Position numbers and translations under genes: made by a program
Shown here: positions 7,719 through 12,867 of the stretch, piece by piece
How the letters are laid out: each line of letters begins with the position of its first letter
Numbering within the stretch: position 1 is the first letter of the stretch
Assembly: GCA_027578815.1 (NCBI GenBank)
Contig: JANBTH010000670.1
Location: forward strand, 1-12,867
Direction of reading: 5' to 3'
Origin: Coemansia sp. RSA 1804
Lineage: Eukaryota; Kickxellomycota; Kickxellomycetes; Kickxellales; Kickxellaceae
DNA length: 12,867 bases
The notes under the pieces: generated by a model
The model's input: only the letters and a program-made list of their open reading frames with translations
What the model was told of the DNA's origin: nothing
The model's database searches: none

Positions 7719-8453
7719 TCTCTCTGCAAGTGGAATATACCGGGCTGAGCGCTAATAGCCCCGGCCTCTAAGCACTTCCTGGTAAATGAATGCTGCGAGT
7801 ACAGTGCAGTGCGCTACAGTGTCCGCGTATTAAATCTTCCACTATTATTATTATTATTATAAATAACAGTCCACGTTGATTTCCCGGCCTTCAACAATAA
7901 TAAGAGTGAGTATACGTTCGATACAGTAATAGAATAGAATGTTTGAATTTCCCCGCTAGGTTGGGAATCAGAGCAAGAATAACACTGACAACCTTTCCTC
8001 CTTTTTTTCACACTCCTTTTGGCGTGTGGTTGGTGGTTGGTTGGTTGGCTTAGTTGGGTGTTGTGCCTTTTTTTTCTGCTTTTTCCTGTTTTTTTTTTCA
8101 TGCGGTGGGAACAAGCACTATTTTCTTATTTTTCGTGCTTTATTTTCTGTCCCTCCCCCTTTTTCTCTCTTTCTCTTACGTTTATTCTTGTCCGCCGCCA
8201 TCGAAATGTTGTTATTTTTAGCTCGCTTCCAGCGGTTCGGTTCGACTCGACTCGGCTAGCGCTTTATCGTGTATGCGGCTCTTCTACACTTTACTCCCTT
8301 GGCTCTGTTCTGTTTGTTTGCTTTTGCTCCCTGCTCCCTGCTTCACAATGCCCTCCTCTCTTTCTCTCTGCTCATCCTTCTACTCTCACTAATCTCTCAG
8401 CGCCTAGCCTAACCCCTCCTTCCTTTTATCCCTCCTGATTCCACTCCGCTGCA
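7719..8453. promoter_or_regulatory. Divergent promoter region between membrane protein and SDR genes
   Basis: This 735-bp region separates two diverging genes and must hold both promoters. It contains an ATT microsatellite (7843-7860). It also contains long pyrimidine tracts on the + strand: T-runs near 8000, 8069 and 8088, then C/T-rich sequence over 8150-8185 and 8340-8440. Pyrimidine-rich leaders of this kind are common just upstream of fungal start codons. No clear TATA box is visible. Predicted ORFs here are Phe/Leu-rich or Lys-rich products of the tracts and are not called. The first exon of the membrane-protein gene may lie here. Confidence 0.5.
7843..7860. repeat. ATT trinucleotide microsatellite
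   Basis: About six ATT/TTA units form a simple repeat in non-coding DNA, some 125 bp upstream of the - strand gene's start. It may vary in length between strains. Confidence 0.75.
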
Positions 8454-9389
8454 ATGGGCTTTCCTCCGATATCCTCAGCCGCGCAGAAGCCCCAGTGGGT
8501 CCCACGCAATGAGCAGACGTCGCGGCGGTTCATCGTCACCGGCGCCAACCGCGGCATCGGCTTTGCAACAGCCACTGGTCTGGCAGCGCTCGGCGCGCAT
8601 GTTGTCCTGGCAGGACACGAGCCAAGCGAGTCGTTTAGCGAGGCCATGGACCGCATTGCAATGGAAACAGGCTGTGCGCGCGACAGCCTGTCGTACATGC
8701 CGCTCGACTTGCGCTCACTCGACAGTGTGCGGCAGTTTGCAAAGTCTTGGCAGCAGCGGCCAGAGGCGGAGCGCGCGCTGTTTGGGCTTGTCAACAACGC
8801 TGGCATTGCTGGCATGCCTGGCGTCTCGCCCGATGGCTTCGAAATGTGCTTCCAGGTCAACTATCTCTCAATGTTCCTCCTCACGCGTCTGATGCTGCCT
8901 TATCTGCATCCCGTCGACGGCGAGCCGGCAAGGATTGTGTGTGTCAGCTCGTCAGCCCATCTGTTTACGCTGGGCATTCCTACCGACGAAAAGTACTTGA
9001 GACAGCCGGGCGCCGGCTTCTTTTCCCTGCGCTACGGCGAATCCAAACTATGCGTCAACTCGTTTGTTCGCCAGCTGGCCAAGCGGCTTGATTCTGCGCA
9101 GGTGCAGGCCTTTGCCGTGCATCCCGGAAGCACTGCGTCGGGATTCTGGAGTAGTTTCCCTGCATGGGCCCAGCGCTGTATTGCTTCGGTGGCCCAGGAC
9201 CCTTCCGCTGCTGCGCGCACCTCTCTTTACTGCGCGACCGAGTCAAAGCTGCTGTCCGGCGGCTATTATGCCGGCTGCGAGCAGGCCAACGCCAGCTTCT
9301 GGCTTGGCAGTGCTGAGAAGGCCGAACAGCTTTGGTTGAAGAGCTGTGCGTGGACTGGCACCTCGCCAAACTCCATTTTGCCTAAATAA
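8454..9389 (+). CDS. Short-chain dehydrogenase/reductase, retinol dehydrogenase/WWOX-like
   Basis: This 311-residue enzyme has a complete classical SDR core and should carry out NAD(P)-dependent oxidation or reduction of a carbonyl or alcohol; the substrate cannot be read from the sequence. The cofactor motif TGANRGIG is at 29-36. Asp85-Leu86 contacts the adenine, and NNAG is at 114-117. The tetrad Asn is Asn136 (VNYLS). The catalytic Ser lies in VSSSAH (164-169), and Tyr194 and Lys198 lie in YGESK. HPG follows at 223-225. The YGESKLCVNSFVRQLAKRL-type helix and the VSSSAH motif place it near the RDH/WWOX branch. There is no signal peptide or N-terminal membrane anchor, unlike many vertebrate retinol dehydrogenases, so it is likely soluble. 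The start is the first ATG, preceded by a pyrimidine-rich leader. Codons are GC-rich, as in eIF3g. Confidence 0.92.
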   Translation: MGFPPISSAAQKPQWVPRNEQTSRRFIVTGANRGIGFATATGLAALGAHVVLAGHEPSESFSEAMDRIAMETGCARDSLSYMPLDLRSLDSVRQFAKSWQQRPEAERALFGLVNNAGIAGMPGVSPDGFEMCFQVNYLSMFLLTRLMLPYLHPVDGEPARIVCVSSSAHLFTLGIPTDEKYLRQPGAGFFSLRYGESKLCVNSFVRQLAKRLDSAQVQAFAVHPGSTASGFWSSFPAWAQRCIASVAQDPSAAARTSLYCATESKLLSGGYYAGCEQANASFWLGSAEKAEQLWLKSCAWTGTSPNSILPK

Positions 9390-9602
9390 TTCTTTCGCTT
9401 TTTTTTTTGTTCTCGTGGTATTTATCCCTACTCATTTCTTTTCTTTTTCCACTTTAAATTGAAACGTGCAATACAGGGGCTTTTATGGTTTCTTTTGTCG
9501 TTCTTCATTAACCATTTCATCTCTTGTTTCTTTCTTGCATTCTCCATTGTATTCTCGCATTTCCTTCTATATACTAAGATTAAACTTTTCTAATAAATAG
9601 GA
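9390..9602 (+). promoter_or_regulatory. Intergenic spacer, SDR 3' end and SWIB promoter
   Basis: A run of ten T's just after the SDR stop (about 9400) and general T/C richness mark the SDR 3' region. The last 40 bp are AT-rich, with CTAATAAATAG ending two bases before the SWIB ATG. That resembles a branch site plus acceptor, although the spacing is very short. Confidence 0.4.
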
Positions 9603-10181
9603 ATGGCCGCTTCAGGATTTTCAGAACGTATTTACGAGCTTCTTCAGTCGTCAGACTTGGACACTGTTTCTGCTGATATGATACAGAAGCAGCTGGAGGA
9701 CAATGACGGTATTTCGCTTGATCAGCACAAGGATGAGATTGAGTCCACTTTCAACAGGCAGCGTCAGAAACTGTTGGCCAACCGCCTGGAGAATAATTCC
9801 AAGCAGCAGCAAAGTGGTGAGGCAGAGGCAGCAGAGCCCAAGCCAAATAATGCTCCACATAAACCTATATATAATTTTGAGAGGGACTTTGACACACCGA
9901 TGAGGCTTTCTGCAGAACTAGAAGTCTTTATGGGCCAGAAATATGCTACTGGCTCTGACGCATTTAACTATCTTTTGCAATATGTCAATGACAATAAACT
10001 ATTCAATCCTGACGACAGCAGATACATTATTTGTGATAATGTGCTGAAAACTTTATTGAGTACCGATTATATTTCTTTATTTAAAGTGGGTGATGCATTT
10101 GCCGGGAATATGACTGATGTCTACGATGAGGAGCTTGACGAGGCACGCCAATATCTTGGCATGGGTAAATTTCCTTTTTGA
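9603..10181 (+). CDS. DEK_C + SWIB domain protein (Uaf30/Tri1-like)
   Basis: The 192-residue product has two recognisable modules. Residues about 6-58 match the DEK C-terminal helical domain (I-x-E-L-L-x-x-x-D-L-x-T-V-x-x-x-M-I pattern), a DNA-binding fold. A Gln/Glu-rich linker spans about 66-85. Residues about 95-172 form a SWIB domain, with DTPMRLSAELEVFMG (97-111), YVNDNKLFNPDDSRYIICDN (127-146) and ISLFKVGDAFAGNMT (157-171). The same order occurs in yeast Uaf30, a subunit of the Pol I upstream activating factor, and in its paralogue Tri1, so a nuclear role in rDNA transcription or chromatin is likely; the sequence does not separate the two. An acidic tail follows (DVYDEELDEARQYLG). GC content is lower than in eIF3g. 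The last codons run across GGTAAATTT, a possible 5' splice site, so the true C-terminus may differ (see intron 10165-10226). Confidence 0.85.
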   Translation: MAASGFSERIYELLQSSDLDTVSADMIQKQLEDNDGISLDQHKDEIESTFNRQRQKLLANRLENNSKQQQSGEAEAAEPKPNNAPHKPIYNFERDFDTPMRLSAELEVFMGQKYATGSDAFNYLLQYVNDNKLFNPDDSRYIICDNVLKTLLSTDYISLFKVGDAFAGNMTDVYDEELDEARQYLGMGKFPF

Positions 10182-10226
10182 ATTTGATTCCGTTGTTGGA
10201 TGTTCTCTTTTTTCTTTGTATAACAG
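10165..10226 (+). other. Candidate intron near the 3' end of the SWIB gene
   Basis: The segment starts GTAAAT and ends with a pyrimidine-rich tract and TAACAG; its 62-nt length is typical of a fungal intron. If spliced, the codon for Gly188 becomes Asp. The frame then continues through DTGKKLCLYPFHLDVGQLVK and a Phe-rich end to a TAA at 10364-10366, giving about 233 residues. A GTAAGA at 10233 offers a further donor. No strong branch site is seen. Unspliced, the protein simply ends KFPF. Confidence 0.35.
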
Positions 10227-10370
10227 ACACTGGTAAGAAATTGTGTCTTTATCCTTTTCATTTGGATGTTGGACAATTAGTGAAATTGAGGCCTTCTTTT
10301 CCTCTTTGTTCATTTTATTTTTTGTTCTTTTTCCGCTTTAATATTTTTCAATTGCTTATTGTTTAATGCA

Positions 10371-10688
10371 ATGAATACTGACACATTTACGCCTAGTACT
10401 CAAACAATTTTAAAGGAATCTCAGATATCCACTGCGTCGGTGGGAACCGTACTGGGAAATCTTACATATGGAACAAATAGTCCAGATTTTTCAACCTCCT
10501 GTAATGTGAATGAAATTATTAAAAAGGAAACGCGCATAGCACCCAAAAGCTTTAGCCAACAGAATACGCTACCTGAAAATTACGCTGATAGGAATGTAGC
10601 ACTCCTATGCAAGCGACCAGTGGAACCCAGACCATTGGCGGATTTGCTTAACAAGTTTAAAAACATGTTTAATGTAAAAGATGACTAG
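10371..10688 (+). CDS. Hypothetical protein, 105 residues
   Basis: I do not recognise this protein. From the ATG at 10371 the frame runs 105 codons. The N-terminal part is Ser/Thr/Asn-rich (residues 3-50). The C-terminal part is more conserved-looking, with ENYADRNVALLCKRPVEPRP and LADLLNKFKNMFNV, which could be a short amphipathic helix that binds a partner. There is no signal peptide or membrane helix. It lies about 190 bp after the SWIB stop on the same strand and is AT-rich. Splicing from the SWIB gene into this frame was tested by eye with the visible GT and AG sites. None gave an in-frame join, so it is kept as a separate gene or partial exon. TACGCCTAG after CTGAC (10382-10396) could also be a splice acceptor inside it. 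Confidence 0.4.
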   Translation: MNTDTFTPSTQTILKESQISTASVGTVLGNLTYGTNSPDFSTSCNVNEIIKKETRIAPKSFSQQNTLPENYADRNVALLCKRPVEPRPLADLLNKFKNMFNVKDD

Positions 10689-11210
10689 ACAAAAATACTT
10701 GCATTGCTCGTATTCCCGTACTCTTGCCTGACAAATGCAACCCTATTACCCTATTTTCTTTTTTTTTTTGTTTTTTTGTCATTCAACATCTGACATATCG
10801 CGACTTTTCGGTGTACAAAAGAAAGAGATGAATTCCCAACATTACCTTTGGCCAATAGCAAGTGAGCGATGCTGCCATCTTTTAACATTCACAAGTCTCC
10901 ATTTATTCTTGCCAATTCACAGTTTCTTTGTATTTCCTTTTATATAGATTTCGATTTGAATACAGATATTGGCACCCCTCCCCCAATATTTTTCTTTCAG
11001 TCAGGCATATAAAGCTTATCATATAACAATTGGGTAATACACACAAAGATACATGTAGTCCACTCAAATTATATCGATATATAATGAGTGTGTTTCCCTC
11101 ATTTTTTCAAATACTGTGATAAAGTAAACGAACTGTATCACGTGTTTTCATGGGAAACGATCAGAAACTATATCGCCGGGACTATACCTGATCGTTATCT
11201 GCAACATTGG
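10689..11210. other. AT-rich intergenic region with possible promoter
   Basis: No gene is supported. A T-rich run lies at about 10754-10780. A reverse-strand ATTGG (GGCCAATAG on +) is near 10850. TATATCGATATATA (about 11071-11084) is a near-palindromic AT element, and TATCACGTG (about 11135-11143) contains an E-box CACGTG; both are plausible promoter sites for the Cys-rich gene that follows. Confidence 0.35.
11138..11143. promoter_or_regulatory. E-box CACGTG
   Basis: The palindromic hexamer CACGTG sits about 230 bp before the first ATG of the downstream Cys-rich gene. CACGTG is the core site of bHLH regulators such as Cbf1 or Pho4 in fungi. A single hexamer is weak evidence. Confidence 0.25.
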
Positions 11211-11332
11211 GTGAGAGGTTTTCTTTAGCTTGTTTACGTTTTATTTTTATTGAATATACCACTATAAATCCTTATTAAAAATACCGACAACCGCACAACT
11301 GACACCCATTTTTCTTATTTGTCTCATTATAG
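11211..11332 (+). other. Candidate intron upstream of the first Cys-rich gene
   Basis: The 3' end is strong: CTGAC at about 11299-11303 (a good branch site), then a pyrimidine-rich stretch, then CATTATAG ending at 11332, about 30 nt further on. GTGAGA at 11211 fits as donor, giving 122 nt. Across this join one frame is open on both sides (upstream it reads about LYLIVICNI, downstream GEYYLYHSN), but it contains no ATG. The intron may be in the 5' UTR, or a further upstream exon supplies the start. Confidence 0.4.
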
Positions 11333-11372
11333 AGAATATTATTTATACCATTCCAACAAGGAAAAAGCTAAT

Positions 11373-11660
11373 ATGGAAAAATTATTTTCACTACTTGATA
11401 ATTCCACTAGCAGTGAATGCGAATGTAATGAAGGCTATCAATATTTATATAATGCTCATCCAGACAAAAAGCGTGCTAAACAACAGCCAAGAATATTTAA
11501 ATGTATGAGATGCCAACTTTCAGATGCAAAAAAAAAATTAGAGAAACAAGAAGAAGAAAAGAAATTATTGAGAGAAAAGGGAATAAGAAAAGCAAAAAAG
11601 AATTATTATACAACTAGTCGTGTTATTCCTTTAAGTCACTCAAGGACAACAATGCAATAA
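11373..11660 (+). CDS. Small Cys-rich putative metal-binding protein, 95 residues (copy 1)
   Basis: The protein carries Cys16, Cys18, Cys44 and Cys47 in a C-x-C-x25-C-x-R-C arrangement that would suit a single zinc site. Between the pairs lie aromatic residues (Tyr22, Tyr24, Tyr26) and a basic stretch (DKKRAK, 31-36). After Cys47 comes a long, highly charged helix (about 49-77, DAKKKLEKQEEEKKLLREKG) that could form a coiled coil, then a basic Ser/Thr tail. There is no signal peptide in this model. The start given is the first ATG of the frame. The frame is also open upstream without an ATG, and a splice acceptor ends at 11332, so the N-terminus may be longer. A second protein with the same Cys spacing lies 480 bp downstream. 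I do not recognise the family. Function is unknown; nucleic-acid or protein binding is only a guess. Confidence 0.5.
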   Translation: MEKLFSLLDNSTSSECECNEGYQYLYNAHPDKKRAKQQPRIFKCMRCQLSDAKKKLEKQEEEKKLLREKGIRKAKKNYYTTSRVIPLSHSRTTMQ

Positions 11661-12140
11661 AAATATATTATGAAATCTCGCTCATCAACTTTATCTTCTA
11701 TGCAAACAAAAGAAGAGATGTGAAATAAAAAACTAAACAATACTCACTCTTATATTATGAGTTGAGAAAGTGTTGCTGGCAAAGAAACCCCCCCCCCAAA
11801 AGTAGCAGCAAACTAGATTTAACCCTCTTACCTAATCATAATTAAGCAGTCAGTAAGACTCGATTTGGATATAGATGTTTATTCTTCCATATCCAATTGT
11901 TCAGTAAAACTATCTCCCCAGTATCAAGTTGTATCCATGAAGAAAAAATTGAAAATTCAAAGGGCATAGAAAAAATAAAAAGGACATAGAGCAACTGTAT
12001 ATACTACTCAAATGGAGCAGATATAAAATAGGTCTCTTTTCTTCCTTCCCTTTTTTGAATACCGACAGGTTAACACTGGATGCTCAATATTCTCTTTTTA
12101 TTTTATTGACAAAGTAAAAAATTAACATTTTAGTTGCAAA
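11661..12140. other. Intergenic region between the two Cys-rich genes
   Basis: No gene is supported. It contains a run of ten C's (11788-11797), A-rich stretches and a pyrimidine tract (about 12033-12055). It ends in ATTTTAG just before the next ATG, with TTGAC about 30 nt earlier, so an intron may end at about 12133. The decamer AATACCGACA (about 12058-12067) also occurs upstream of the first Cys-rich gene (about 11280-11289). Confidence 0.4.
11788..11797 (+). repeat. Homopolymer run of ten C
   Basis: Ten consecutive C residues in AT-rich non-coding DNA. The length of such a run is prone to sequencing error and to natural variation. Confidence 0.8.
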
Positions 12141-12389
12141 ATGTACAAATGTGCTATTAATTATCTAAGTGCGCTGTATGGTGGCAAATCCACGACTGAA
12201 AAGTGTACATGTGAAGAAGATTTTATATACCCTAAGGGTAGTGAACGAGGCAGGGTGTGTAGTGGTGAAACTCCAGGAATGATTTTGTGTGACAGATGTA
12301 AAAATATGATAAAAAGCACTGAAAATGGAAAGATCAGGATTAAACCAGATAAGTGGAGGCAAAACCCTAAACCGAATAGGAAATACTAG
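12141..12389 (+). CDS. Small Cys-rich putative metal-binding protein, 82 residues (copy 2)
   Basis: Cys22, Cys24, Cys50 and Cys53 form C-x-C-x25-C-x-R-C, exactly the spacing of the neighbouring 95-residue protein. Counting from the first Cys as 1, further identities are Glu5, Tyr9, Pro24 and Arg31, and position 7 is aromatic in both. Two extra Cys (4 and 40) are private to this copy. The tail is basic (KIRIKPDKWRQNPKPNRKY) and lacks the long charged helix of copy 1. There is no signal peptide or membrane helix. The first ATG lies eight bases after ATTTTAG, which resembles a splice acceptor, so a 5' exon is possible. The low overall identity with a kept Cys frame points to an old tandem duplication. 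Family and function are unknown. Confidence 0.5.
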   Translation: MYKCAINYLSALYGGKSTTEKCTCEEDFIYPKGSERGRVCSGETPGMILCDRCKNMIKSTENGKIRIKPDKWRQNPKPNRKY

Positions 12390-12867
12390 TTTAAACAGTT
12401 CGGTGGCAACAAAATAGTAAAAGACAGCTCTTTTATAATTTTTTTTGTGAATTAGCTAAATAAAACAATATAAATAAAAGAAATAGCATGACGCAAAACT
12501 AGAGCTAGATGTGTTTGTGTATACGAGACAAAAAAGTTAACATATTAGTTGATAAAGACAGGATAGTACGGCATGAGCTATGAGTTTTGTGCCATAATAG
12601 GAATAGCAACAGCGTATACGACAATCCGCACTATACTATAATCGTAGCATATGTGCCAACTGAAGCTTGTAGCTAGACGTGTGTTATGTTAAATGCGAGG
12701 AAAAGAAAATAGATAATCAGCAGTGATCACAATCAATGAATCGCCAAAGACAAGGTAACCCAATGAGCCGACTCGGCTCGAGCCGGTTGCCAATAATTAG
12801 ACTGAGAGCTGGGGGGGGAAGGCATTGCAGAGTGGACCAATAGAAAGCGCCAGACAAGCATTTTTGT
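12390..12867. other. Intergenic region at window end, possible promoter of a gene beyond
   Basis: No gene is supported. The last 110 bp are richer in GC than the preceding sequence and hold a perfect 12-bp palindrome (12774-12785), a run of eight G's (12811-12818) and a CCAAT box (12837-12841). Together these resemble the promoter region seen before eIF3g, so a gene probably begins beyond the window. Confidence 0.4.
12774..12785. repeat. Perfect 12-bp palindrome CGGCTCGAGCCG
   Basis: The sequence equals its own reverse complement. It begins and ends with CGG/CCG triplets, the kind of half-sites bound by fungal Zn2Cys6 regulators. That reading is speculative; it may be chance. Confidence 0.4.

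Noticed and set aside
7814..8101. 95-residue - strand ORF upstream of the membrane-protein gene
   Set aside because: It is a Lys-rich translation of T-runs followed by Asn repeats from the ATT microsatellite. It has no signal peptide that would make it a credible first exon.
8019..8438. 139-residue + strand ORF upstream of the SDR gene
   Set aside because: It does not begin with ATG, and its Phe/Leu/Ser-rich sequence is a translation of pyrimidine tracts in the promoter region.
8509..9369. Several overlapping ORFs in other frames of the SDR gene
   Set aside because: They overlap a complete SDR with all catalytic motifs and show no domains of their own.
10178..10366. Separate 62-residue ORF downstream of the SWIB gene
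   Set aside because: Its first part is intron-like sequence. If any of it is translated, it is more likely as an alternative last exon of the SWIB gene.
1..12867. CRISPR array, rRNA or intact transposon
   Set aside because: I saw no regularly spaced direct repeats, no rRNA-like segment, and no intact transposase or reverse transcriptase ORF.

Overview
The window reads as nuclear DNA of a eukaryote, most likely a fungus. The best evidence is a gene for translation initiation factor eIF3 subunit g, a short DEK_C + SWIB protein of the Uaf30/Tri1 type, and several splice-site-like signals. Compact, almost intronless, GC-rich housekeeping genes next to AT-rich DNA would suit an early-diverging lineage such as Zoopagomycota (Kickxellomycotina-like). 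That placement is a guess from gene style; no marker here proves it.

Layout. Positions 1-5200 are AT-rich and gene-poor. They hold two small plausible coding regions on the + strand: an unknown 76-residue protein (1725-1955) and a 143-residue charged helical protein built from 22-residue repeats (2974-3405). A stretch on the - strand (about 3600-4440) looks like a decayed gene. Positions 5267-9389 form a GC-rich block with three intact genes: eIF3g (+), a single-pass membrane protein with a Ser-rich stalk (-, converging on eIF3g), and a short-chain dehydrogenase/reductase (+, diverging from the membrane-protein gene across a pyrimidine-rich promoter region). From 9603 the GC content falls again. 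There lie the DEK_C/SWIB gene, an unrecognised 105-residue ORF (10371-10688), and two small Cys-rich genes (11373-11660 and 12141-12389).

The most interesting item is the pair of small Cys-rich genes. They lie on the same strand, less than 500 bp apart, and share the spacing C-x-C-x25-C-x-R-C with other matching positions, so they look like diverged tandem paralogues of a small putative metal-binding family that I do not recognise. The 22-residue-repeat protein is the second.

No operon-like or pathway link joins the genes. The conserved ones serve translation initiation (eIF3g), chromatin or rDNA transcription (SWIB), redox metabolism (SDR) and the cell surface (membrane protein). I found no rRNA, tRNA, CRISPR array or intact transposon.
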